From: Planctomycetota bacterium
GTDB lineage: Bacteria > Planctomycetota > UBA1135
Direction: 5' to 3'
NCBI GenBank assembly: GCA_003501525.1
Contig: DNPI01000092.1
Location: forward strand, 1 to 11,976
DNA: 11,976 bases
Below are positions 6,760-11,976 of the stretch, piece after piece. The position numbers and the translations under genes were made by a program. How positions within the stretch are numbered: the stretch's first letter is position 1; every line of letters begins with the position of its first letter. A model generated the notes under the pieces. It saw only the letters and a list, made by a program, of their open reading frames with translations, searched no databases and was not told where the DNA came from.

Positions 6760-7590
6760 ATGGCGACGACTTCGAAGTCTGATGAGGGTGCTCTAATTAA
6801 TGAGCTAGTAGATGCCCTCAAGAACCGGTTTGGGGATCCCCCTGAAATTGGAATTGTTTTGGGGTCTGGGTGGGGGGCAAGAGCCAAAGGGCTGATAGGC
6901 AAGAGTGAGGAAATGCAGCTAGATGAGCTGCCGCATTGGCCTGCCCCATCTATTGAGGGGCACAGCCCTTCACTTGTTGTTGGGGATGTTGCAGGAAGAA
7001 GGATTGCGCTTTCTGGAGGAAGGACACATGCCTATGAAGGGCTACCAGCGAGAGAGTTAGTTCGAGGGGTAAGGTCTCTTGTTCACTGGGGTGCGCCTTC
7101 TGTTTTGCTGCTTAACGCGGCAGGATCCCTTCAGGCTGGCCGCTCTCCTGGTTCTTTGATGCCATTTCTGGATCACATTAATGTCAATCTTCCTGACCCT
7201 AATGCTGCCAATCAAACTGCGGACAGTCGCCCGCTATTTCTAAACACGATTAATCTCTACGATTCTCAGTGGAGAGAGAAAATTTGCTCTCAATGCCCAG
7301 ACCTCGAGCCAGGTGTTTATGTGGGTCTTCAAGGGCCGAGTTACGAGACTCCCCATGAGGTTGAACTCTTTCGCGGCTACGGAGGAGCGGCCGTCGGGAT
7401 GAGTACTATTCCGGAGGCTCTTGCTGCTCGCGGTGCGGGAGCTAAGGTTATGGCGATTTCTCTTTTGACGAATTTTGCTGCGGGAATAGAGGGTGGCAAT
7501 CCTTCGCATCAGGAAGTCTTAGAGGCTGCTCGCACTCACGCTGGTTCCGCAATGGATGTCCTTATGGCGGCGGTACAATCCGCCCCATGA
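6760..7590 (+). CDS. punA: Purine nucleoside phosphorylase (trimeric PNP/MTAP family)
   Basis: The enzyme splits purine nucleosides with phosphate into free base and ribose 1-phosphate. The 276 residues carry the trimeric-family motifs: GSGWG at 35-39 and His68 in EGHSPS (phosphate site), RTHAYEG with His90 and Tyr92, LLNAAGSL at 117-124, and GPSYETPHE with Tyr195 and Glu196. Met214 (VGMST) and Asn238 (SLLTNFAAG) complete the base pocket. Glu and Asn there are typical of enzymes for 6-oxopurines (inosine, guanosine) rather than of methylthioadenosine phosphorylases, which carry Asp at the Asn place. The ATG at 6760 is the only plausible start before the GSGWG motif. The stop overlaps the peroxiredoxin start (ATGA). 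It fits with the nucleoside transporter in the same window, though the two are not in one operon. Confidence 0.93.
   Translation: MATTSKSDEGALINELVDALKNRFGDPPEIGIVLGSGWGARAKGLIGKSEEMQLDELPHWPAPSIEGHSPSLVVGDVAGRRIALSGGRTHAYEGLPARELVRGVRSLVHWGAPSVLLLNAAGSLQAGRSPGSLMPFLDHINVNLPDPNAANQTADSRPLFLNTINLYDSQWREKICSQCPDLEPGVYVGLQGPSYETPHEVELFRGYGGAAVGMSTIPEALAARGAGAKVMAISLLTNFAAGIEGGNPSHQEVLEAARTHAGSAMDVLMAAVQSAP
7574..7579 (+). promoter_or_regulatory. Putative -10 box of the peroxiredoxin gene (TACAAT)
   Basis: TACAAT matches the -10 consensus at five of six bases and ends 8 bases before the ATG at 7587. It lies inside the last codons of pnp, so it would be an internal promoter giving a leaderless peroxiredoxin message independent of pnp. 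Confidence 0.55.
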
Positions 7591-8186
7591 CCGCAACTGT
7601 CAACCATCCCGCTCCCGCTTTCACAGCGCAAGCTGTAATGTCGGACGGCAGCACTCAGGAAGTTTCTTTGGATGATTACAAGGGCCAAACTGTGGTTCTG
7701 TTCTTCTATCCGAAGGATTTCACCTTCGTCTGCCCATCGGAAATTATCGCTTTTGACCATCGCCTTGGTGAATTCGAAAAGCGAGGTGCCCAAGTCTTGG
7801 GCGTTTCTATCGACGATGCAGAAAGTCACGCAAACTGGCGAAACACTGCCGTCGAAGAAGGCGGGATTGGTTCAGTTGGCTATCCGCTTCTTTGCGACGA
7901 GGATAGGGCGATGACTAATGCTTACGGCCTCCTGCATGAGGACACGACTTTTGCATTGCGTGGCACCTTTTTAATCGATGGTGACGGAGTGCTCCAGAGC
8001 GCGACGGTTAACAACCTTCCAATTGGTAGGGATATAGACGAAACTTTGCGTTTGCTCGATGCAATGGCGCATGCTGCTACTGGGGCGGGGGTTTGCCCGG
8101 CTGGCTGGAACCCTTCAAAGCCTGACATGCAGCCCACTGCGGAGGGCGTAGCCAGCTATCTGGCTGAAAACGCTGGCTCTCTCTAG
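7587..8186 (+). CDS. 2-Cys peroxiredoxin (AhpC/Prx1 type)
   Basis: This 199-residue thiol peroxidase reduces hydrogen peroxide, organic peroxides and peroxynitrite in the cytoplasm. The peroxidatic cysteine is Cys49 in KDFTFVCPSE, with Pro42, Thr46 and Arg125 (ALRGTFLI) completing the active site. The resolving cysteine is Cys170 in GVCPAGW, so it is a typical 2-Cys enzyme forming intersubunit disulfides. A GGIG sequence at 92-95 matches the GGLG-type insertion of overoxidation-sensitive enzymes, but the C-terminal helix has Tyr-Leu (190-191) where such enzymes have Tyr-Phe. The start overlaps the pnp stop by four bases (ATGA) and a TACAAT box lies 8 bases upstream, so it could be expressed by coupling or from its own promoter. 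Six bases separate it from the adenosyltransferase gene. Confidence 0.95.
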   Translation: MTATVNHPAPAFTAQAVMSDGSTQEVSLDDYKGQTVVLFFYPKDFTFVCPSEIIAFDHRLGEFEKRGAQVLGVSIDDAESHANWRNTAVEEGGIGSVGYPLLCDEDRAMTNAYGLLHEDTTFALRGTFLIDGDGVLQSATVNNLPIGRDIDETLRLLDAMAHAATGAGVCPAGWNPSKPDMQPTAEGVASYLAENAGSL

Positions 8187-8192
8187 AGCGTC

Positions 8193-8747
8193 GTGAAAAT
8201 CTATACCCGAGCTGGGGACGGCGGTGAAACCGCCCTCTTCGGTGGAGGCAAGGTGTCCAAGCACCATCTGCGGGTGGTGGCCTATGGAGCCGTAGATGAG
8301 CTCAATGCTGTCTTGGGCTGGTGTCTTGCTTCTTGCGAGTGTGGCCTGGATGGCGTTTTGACTCGTGAGAGCAACCGCTTGTTCGTTTTGGGTGGTCACC
8401 TTGCGACTCCCGCTGATGCGAGCGAGGGCACCCGAAGCCATCTCCCTGGATGGGAAGCAAAAGCTCCAGAGGTGTTAGAGGCAGAAATCGATTCTTGGAG
8501 CGAAGACCTTAGCCCACTTGAAAATTTCATCCTTCCTGGCGGCTGTGAGTCTTCCGCGCGCTTGCATGTAGCTCGTACTGTTTGTCGTCGGGCAGAGCGA
8601 GAACTTTCTGCTTTGGCTGAGACTGAGGAGGTTCCCTCAGATTTCCTTGTCTATCTCAACCGACTATCAGATTGGCTCTTTGTCGCAGCTCGCGAAGCTA
8701 ACCGGAGAGCAGAAGTTATTGACGTTCCCTGGACTCCAGAGAATTAA
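8193..8747 (+). CDS. pduO: ATP:cob(I)alamin adenosyltransferase, PduO type
   Basis: The enzyme transfers the adenosyl group of ATP to reduced cobalamin, making coenzyme B12. The 184 residues show the PduO/MMAB pattern: TRAGDGGETALFGGG at 5-19 (ATP binding), YGAVDELNA at 31-39, FILPGG near 112-117, HVARTVCRRAERE near 125-137, and YLNRLSDWLFVAAR near 153-166. The arginine- and glutamate-rich helix is the nucleotide-contact region of the family. The GTG at 8193 gives the expected MKIYTRAGDGG N-terminus; no promoter box precedes it, so it is likely read from the peroxiredoxin or pnp promoter. No B12-dependent enzyme is encoded in the window, so its client is unknown. Its last 32 bases also encode the C-terminus of the convergent patatin-like protein. 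Confidence 0.93.
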   Translation: MKIYTRAGDGGETALFGGGKVSKHHLRVVAYGAVDELNAVLGWCLASCECGLDGVLTRESNRLFVLGGHLATPADASEGTRSHLPGWEAKAPEVLEAEIDSWSEDLSPLENFILPGGCESSARLHVARTVCRRAERELSALAETEEVPSDFLVYLNRLSDWLFVAAREANRRAEVIDVPWTPEN

Positions 8748-9633
8748 AGGGGTCACCAGCTAATGCTGCTTCCATCGCCTTTTGCCCTTTTTCGATGAGG
8801 TTGCCTGCATTATGGAAATCAAGCAATGTGGCATTCCCTACGGGGGGTTCGACAATCACATCAGGCTGATCCACCTGCATTTGGTAGCGTGCTAAGTGAT
8901 TCTGCAGGTGAGCGATACTGTCGCTCATTATGGGAATGATGCCGGGCATTGTTTCGTTGTACTTTCCTTTAATGCCTTGCCTCCAAAACTTTTCCATCTG
9001 CTTCCAGAGGTTGTGTCTTTCTTGTCCCTGACTGCCCGAAATGTCTTCTTTTGGTTTCTCGGGTATGCTGCGAGAAGACCGGATGCGCGTTGAGTTCACA
9101 TTAACGGCGACAATCGGTGCATTGCCGAGTTCCCTAGCAGCATTTATTGGGATTGGAGCGGCGATACACCCATCAATCATCCAAGAATCGTTGATAGCTG
9201 CTGGGTTAAACACGCCGGGTATTGCCAAGCTCGCTCGCATCGCTTTTAGAACGTTTCCTTCTTTGATATGAATTTCGTTGCCGTCACTTAAATCTGTTGC
9301 GACTGCGCAAAAAGGGATGTCCAAATCAGAAAAATCCGGGTCGCCGGATAATTCCTTAAGAACCTTTTCCACTCGCTTGCCAGCGAATACTCCTGAGCGG
9401 GGAAGTGTGGGGTCAAAATGAGAGAGAACGCCAGTCCAGCTCAGGTCCCGGACATATTCTTCTGATTTGTCGAGCTGTCCGGCGCAGTAAATCCCACCAA
9501 TTACTGAGCCGATACTCGTGCCAGCTACGGCTGCGATGCGGATATTGGCAGCTTCGAGTGCGCGAATTACTCCGATGTGTGCAAGGCCACGAGCGCCACC
9601 ACCACCCAAGGCAAGAATGACTTCTTTTGACAT
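8716..9633 (-). CDS. Patatin-like phospholipase (RssA-type)
   Basis: The 305-residue protein is a serine lipid acyl hydrolase with a Ser-Asp dyad. The oxyanion-hole motif is GGGGARGLAHIG at 10-21, the nucleophile is Ser40 in the elbow GTSIG (38-42), and the acid is Asp154 in MIDGC, a DGC variant of the usual DGG or DGA. Residues 106-140 (DIPFCAVATDLSDG, then ASLAIPGVF) are also typical. There is no signal peptide or membrane segment, so it resembles compact cytoplasmic bacterial members such as RssA. From about 185 to 240 the chain is lysine-, glutamine- and tryptophan-rich and less conserved. The ATG at 9633 has a TATCCT box 9 bases upstream and no Shine-Dalgarno. The gene stands alone, divergent from the DUF523 gene, and its 3' end overlaps the adenosyltransferase gene by 32 bases. 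The lipid substrate is unknown. Confidence 0.92.
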   Translation of the reverse strand: MSKEVILALGGGGARGLAHIGVIRALEAANIRIAAVAGTSIGSVIGGIYCAGQLDKSEEYVRDLSWTGVLSHFDPTLPRSGVFAGKRVEKVLKELSGDPDFSDLDIPFCAVATDLSDGNEIHIKEGNVLKAMRASLAIPGVFNPAAINDSWMIDGCIAAPIPINAARELGNAPIVAVNVNSTRIRSSRSIPEKPKEDISGSQGQERHNLWKQMEKFWRQGIKGKYNETMPGIIPIMSDSIAHLQNHLARYQMQVDQPDVIVEPPVGNATLLDFHNAGNLIEKGQKAMEAALAGDPFNSLESRERQ

Positions 9634-9641
9634 CGTCCGAC

Positions 9642-9647
9642 AGGATA
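9642..9647 (-). promoter_or_regulatory. Putative -10 box of the patatin-like gene (TATCCT)
   Basis: TATCCT on the minus strand ends 9 bases before the ATG at 9633. It overlaps by two bases the opposed box at 9646-9651 that serves the DUF523 gene. No clear -35 is visible. Confidence 0.5.
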
Positions 9648-9651
9648 GGGT
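9646..9651 (+). promoter_or_regulatory. Putative -10 box of the DUF523 gene (TAGGGT)
   Basis: TAGGGT ends 7 bases before the GTG at 9658 and 13 before the ATG at 9664. The shorter spacing matches the other genes here and favours GTG as the start. The box is read from the same ten bases as the patatin box. Confidence 0.45.
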
Positions 9652-9657
9652 TTTCTT

Positions 9658-10137
9658 GTGACTATGGACTTACCCGATGGCTTGGAACGAGGCGACAAGG
9701 TGCTTGTTAGTGCATGCTTGATGGGAGAAGAGGTCCTCTGGAAGGGCGGCCATGATTTAAATTCTCAGTTGCTTGAAGCACTTGAGGAAGCTGGTGTAGA
9801 GCTTATTTCGGTTTGTCCTGAAATGCTCGGAGGGCTGCCTTGCCCTCGCCCCGCTGCGGAACCCCCACACGGAGATGGCCGGGATGTCTTAGCTGGTCGG
9901 GCTAAGGTCCTTGGTGTTGAAACAGGTGAAGACATAACTTCAGAGTTTTTGGAAGGTGCTTGGCGAGCTGTAGAGATTGCTGAGCGCAAGGGAGCCCGAT
10001 TTGCTTTTCTTAATGAGCGCTCGCCTTCCTGTGGCGTGAATCAATGTCACAGTGGGGGAGGGCTAGCCCCTGGACCGGGGGTCGCGACAGCGGCACTCCA
10101 GGCTGCTGGAGTTCGAGTATTTCCGGGCCGGGATTGA
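9658..10137 (+). CDS. DUF523 family protein (YbbK-like)
   Basis: The 159-residue product is a small cytoplasmic protein of a conserved family without a proven function. It shows the family pattern in order: KVLVSACLMGEEVLWKGGHD at 14-33, ISVCPEMLGGLPCPRPAAE near 50-68, and FLNERSPSCGVNQC near 121-134. Cysteines 20, 53, 62, 129 and 134 lie in or next to these conserved blocks, which suggests metal or cluster binding or a redox role; this is inference. Stand-alone copies like this one lack the DUF1722 domain found in some longer relatives. The start is either the GTG at 9658 or the ATG two codons later; the promoter spacing favours GTG. It lies 44 bases upstream of xdhC, which has its own promoter-like box, so shared transcription is possible but not required. 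Confidence 0.88.
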   Translation: MTMDLPDGLERGDKVLVSACLMGEEVLWKGGHDLNSQLLEALEEAGVELISVCPEMLGGLPCPRPAAEPPHGDGRDVLAGRAKVLGVETGEDITSEFLEGAWRAVEIAERKGARFAFLNERSPSCGVNQCHSGGGLAPGPGVATAALQAAGVRVFPGRD

Positions 10138-10168
10138 ATCACGGCAGATTTGGGGAAACTGAAGGGCA

Positions 10169-10174
10169 TAAAAT
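10169..10174 (+). promoter_or_regulatory. Putative -10 box of xdhC (TAAAAT)
   Basis: TAAAAT matches the -10 consensus at five of six bases and ends 8 bases before the ATG at 10182. It overlaps the alternative ATG at 10173, which makes that earlier codon an unlikely start if transcription begins from this box. Confidence 0.55.
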
Positions 10175-10181
10175 GGTGGCC

Positions 10182-11015
10182 ATGGATTTGTATGAAGAGA
10201 TTGTTCGGCTTCGCAGGGCCGGCACTCCTGCTGCGTTGTGCACAGTTCTCTTGACCCGAGGTAGCACTCCCGGAAAGGAGACGATGAAAATGCTTGTGCG
10301 GGGAGATGGTTCGACCTTGGGCTCAGTTGGGGGTGGGTGTGTAGAGGCTGATGTCGTACAGATGGCTGGAGAGGTCATTGCGACGGACCGAGCTCAAACA
10401 CGTACTTTCACCCTCAACCAAAAGGACATCCCCGAATCCGGTTTAGTTTGCGGAGGCCGTGTCACAATTCTTGCCGAACCCGTTGTGCCGCCGGTTTTAG
10501 TCCTTTTTGGTGGAGGCCATGTTTCCGGTGCTGCTACTCGTGTCGCGAAAGAGGCAGATTTGCGTGTATTAGTTTGTGATGATCGATCGGAATACGCCAA
10601 TCCCACAATTCATCCACTAGCGGACGCATGCTTTTGCGGTTCTTGGGAAGAGGCGGTCGCGAAAGTTGCTCCAGCTAATCATCACTATCTGGTTGTGGTT
10701 ACGCGTGGGCATCGTGACGATGCAGATGTGCTTTCTGAGATTGCCCGACAGGGTTGTTCTCCAAAATATCTTGGAATGATTGGTTCTCGAGCTAAGAAAG
10801 CGACTCTTGATCGCATTCTTCTCGACGAAGGCGTAGATGCAGAATTCCTAGCGGGAGTTCATACGCCTATTGGGTTAGATGTAGGCGCAAAATCCTCAGG
10901 AGAAATCGGTGTCTCTTTAGTTGCCGAACTTATTCGACTTCGGCGACTGGGGAGCCTCGCAGACCCTGCTCCCAAGCCTCTCCGCTCAGGAAAACGTCAC
11001 CCAGACCTAGTTTGA
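10182..11015 (+). CDS. xdhC: XdhC/CoxI-family molybdenum-hydroxylase maturation factor
   Basis: XdhC-type proteins bind the molybdenum cofactor, help add its terminal sulfur and deliver it to xanthine dehydrogenase-like enzymes. From the ATG at 10182 the protein has 277 residues. The N-terminal XdhC_CoxI domain covers about 8-95, with TVLLTRGSTPGKETMKMLV (21-39), GSVGGGCVEADV (47-58) and GLVCGG (87-92). The C-terminal Rossmann-like XdhC_C domain covers about 104-257, with LFGGGHVSG at 108-116, VVTRGHRDDADVL at 172-184, YLGMIGSRAKK at 196-206 and IGLDVGAKSSGEIGVSLVAEL at 230-250. The frame is open further upstream to 10044, but that stretch lies inside the DUF523 gene and shows no family similarity. 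The ATG at 10173 would add only three residues. No molybdoenzyme subunits lie in the window; they may be encoded elsewhere. Purine catabolism would be a natural link to pnp, but this is speculation. Confidence 0.92.
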   Translation: MDLYEEIVRLRRAGTPAALCTVLLTRGSTPGKETMKMLVRGDGSTLGSVGGGCVEADVVQMAGEVIATDRAQTRTFTLNQKDIPESGLVCGGRVTILAEPVVPPVLVLFGGGHVSGAATRVAKEADLRVLVCDDRSEYANPTIHPLADACFCGSWEEAVAKVAPANHHYLVVVTRGHRDDADVLSEIARQGCSPKYLGMIGSRAKKATLDRILLDEGVDAEFLAGVHTPIGLDVGAKSSGEIGVSLVAELIRLRRLGSLADPAPKPLRSGKRHPDLV

Positions 11016-11017
11016 CG

Positions 11018-11027
11018 CTATCGATAG
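11018..11027. repeat. Perfect 10-base palindrome between xdhC and the TPR-like gene
   Basis: CTATCGATAG is self-complementary and lies two bases after the xdhC stop. It could be half of an operator or chance. A short GGGG-AGT-CCCC hairpin follows at 11053-11063 without a T run, so neither is a convincing terminator. The rest of the 69-base gap holds only the promoter-like box at 11072-11077. Confidence 0.3.
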
Positions 11028-11071
11028 GCCCGGAGACAATCTTCCGTTCCTCGGGGAGTCCCCCCATCGCT

Positions 11072-11077
11072 TAACTT
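11072..11077 (+). promoter_or_regulatory. Putative -10 box of the TPR-like gene (TAACTT)
   Basis: TAACTT ends 8 bases before the ATG at 11085, the same spacing as pnp, peroxiredoxin and xdhC. It matches TATAAT only at TA and the last T. No Shine-Dalgarno lies between it and the start. Confidence 0.4.
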
Positions 11078-11084
11078 TCCCTCT

Positions 11085-11976
11085 ATGTTTTCCCTTCTCG
11101 GAGCCACCTTATTTCTTGCCCTCCCTGCTGTGCCGCAGGATGAAATCATCCTTGTTAGCGGCAAAGTTCTCACCGTCCAGCGAGTGCTTTCCGAAACTTA
11201 CGGAGAAGTCCGCTACAAAACGACTGGTGGAGCGGAAGGAAGCAAGGCATCGCATTTAGTGGCGAAGGTTGAACACAATCTTGGCCCTGTTGTGCTGGAT
11301 GATTTTGCTCAAGCCCTTGATTTGATGGAGGCGGGTGATTTCCGGATTTCAATTCAAGTCTTCAACGATGTGTTAGACGATTCGAAGGTGATGAAAGAGA
11401 CAGGCCGCTATGCCTGGGTCAAGCAGCACACCCTTTTTAGGCAGGCCAGCTGTATGGCTGCTCTTGCGGATTATGAGGGCGTTGCCATTACTGTTGATCG
11501 CCTCCTAGCCGAGATTCCCGATACTTTTTTCTTCGCTCCGGCTTTGATGATGAAGGCGGATGCTTTGGCATTAGCCGGAAACACTTCTGAAGCCCTTGGA
11601 GTGCTGGCTACTCTTTCGAAGGCGGTAGATACTGAAGGCCTCCCCGAGCGTTGGGAGCGCGAATCGGAACTTGGTTCGCTGCTTTTGGATGTGAATATAG
11701 TGGGCAAGGAGAAGGAGCGGAAGCTGCAACAGCTTGTGGAGAAAAATCTGGAAAGTTTCCCAACAGTTTCAAGCCGTGCTCGAGTGGAAATTGGGAATGC
11801 GATGGTTGCGGACAACCGCCATGGAGATGCCGAGCGATTTTTCCGCCTCATCGTCCAGGATGGCCAAGCGACAGAGCACACGCTTGCTGCGGCCTATTCG
11901 GGATTAGGAGATTGCGCTTATCACAGAGGTCTCCAGAAAGAGGAAGCAGAGGCTTCACGCGTTGATTTCGAGGAAG
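11085..11976 (+). CDS. Secreted TPR-like repeat protein (partial)
   Basis: The frame is open from the ATG at 11085 to the right edge, showing 297 residues with the C-terminus missing. Residues 1-18 (SLLGATLFLALPAVPQ) form a short hydrophobic signal peptide with a likely cut near 16-18, so the protein is exported. Residues 20-64 look like a small beta-rich segment (ILVSGKVLTVQRVLSETYGEV, then VAKVEH). From about 70 the chain is helical, with TPR-like helix pairs: FAQALDLMEAGDFRISIQVFNDVL, then ADYEGVAITVDRLLAEIP, SEALGVLATLSKA, RHGDAERFFRLIVQDG and AAAYSGLGDCAYHRGLQKEEA. These are short pieces of longer repeats with Ala, Gly and Tyr at the usual packing places. I do not recognise a specific family; a scaffold or protein-binding role in the periplasm is the general expectation. 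A TAACTT box lies 8 bases upstream of the start and no Shine-Dalgarno is seen. Confidence 0.8.
   Translation, partial: MFSLLGATLFLALPAVPQDEIILVSGKVLTVQRVLSETYGEVRYKTTGGAEGSKASHLVAKVEHNLGPVVLDDFAQALDLMEAGDFRISIQVFNDVLDDSKVMKETGRYAWVKQHTLFRQASCMAALADYEGVAITVDRLLAEIPDTFFFAPALMMKADALALAGNTSEALGVLATLSKAVDTEGLPERWERESELGSLLLDVNIVGKEKERKLQQLVEKNLESFPTVSSRARVEIGNAMVADNRHGDAERFFRLIVQDGQATEHTLAAAYSGLGDCAYHRGLQKEEAEASRVDFEE

Noticed and set aside
6755..6760. TTGACC as a -35 element for serB
   Set aside because: It matches the -35 consensus well but lies one base from the TATCCT box instead of about 17, so it cannot act as its -35.
10044..10181. Upstream extension of the xdhC frame
   Set aside because: The extra residues lie largely inside the DUF523 gene, are rich in Ser, Gly and Trp, and show no XdhC similarity. 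The putative -10 box at 10169-10174 points to the ATG at 10182.
11053..11063. GGGG-AGT-CCCC hairpin as an xdhC terminator
   Set aside because: The stem is only four pairs and no T run follows it, so it lacks the features of an intrinsic terminator.
1..11976. tRNA, rRNA, CRISPR arrays, insertion sequences or phage genes
   Set aside because: Reading both strands showed no repeat-spacer pattern, no transposase or integrase motif and no structural RNA; coding genes fill nearly all of the window.

Overview
The window is a dense stretch of bacterial chromosome carrying fourteen protein genes, twelve of them complete or nearly so and two cut by the window edges. I see no RNA gene, insertion sequence, phage gene or CRISPR array, and there is no gene-free stretch of 300 bases. 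Gene content is housekeeping and salvage metabolism of a Gram-negative-type bacterium that meets oxygen: a lipoprotein glutathione peroxidase, a 2-Cys peroxiredoxin, serine biosynthesis, nucleoside uptake and phosphorolysis, and cobalamin adenosylation. The source cannot be named from this alone. The lack of Shine-Dalgarno sequences, the several non-ATG starts and the secreted protein pairing a short beta-rich N-terminal segment with TPR-like helices would fit Planctomycetota or a relative, but that is only a guess.

Layout, left to right. (1) Positions 1-950, minus strand: glutathione peroxidase followed by a VOC-family (glyoxalase/dioxygenase fold) gene, coupled through TAATG; the second runs off the left edge. 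(2) 996-3291, plus strand: a CNT-family nucleoside transporter and, one base later, a CNNM/CorC-like membrane protein with CBS domains. (3) 3296-6741, minus strand: serB, a class V aminotransferase and serA, apparently the whole phosphorylated serine pathway in one operon. (4) 6760-8747, plus strand: purine nucleoside phosphorylase, peroxiredoxin and PduO-type ATP:cob(I)alamin adenosyltransferase. (5) 8716-9633, minus strand: a patatin-like phospholipase whose 3' end overlaps the adenosyltransferase gene. (6) 9658-11976, plus strand: a DUF523 protein, an XdhC-type molybdenum-hydroxylase maturation factor and a secreted TPR-like protein cut by the right edge.

The most striking feature is how genes start. 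None of the starts I inspected has a recognisable Shine-Dalgarno sequence. Nearly every gene that heads a transcription unit has a TAnnnT hexamer ending 7-9 bases before the start codon, just where a -10 box would sit if transcription began at or next to the start codon. The hexamer TATCCT recurs four times in this role. In all three divergent gene pairs the two opposed -10 boxes overlap or lie almost back to back, and in the serB/pnp pair the start codons are only 18 bases apart. This points to pervasive leaderless transcription and bidirectional promoters built from near-symmetric -10 elements. It also helps choose between alternative start codons, for xdhC, the DUF523 gene and others.

Convergent pairs are equally tight: four bases between two stop codons in one case and a 32-base coding overlap in the other, leaving no room for ordinary intergenic terminators.
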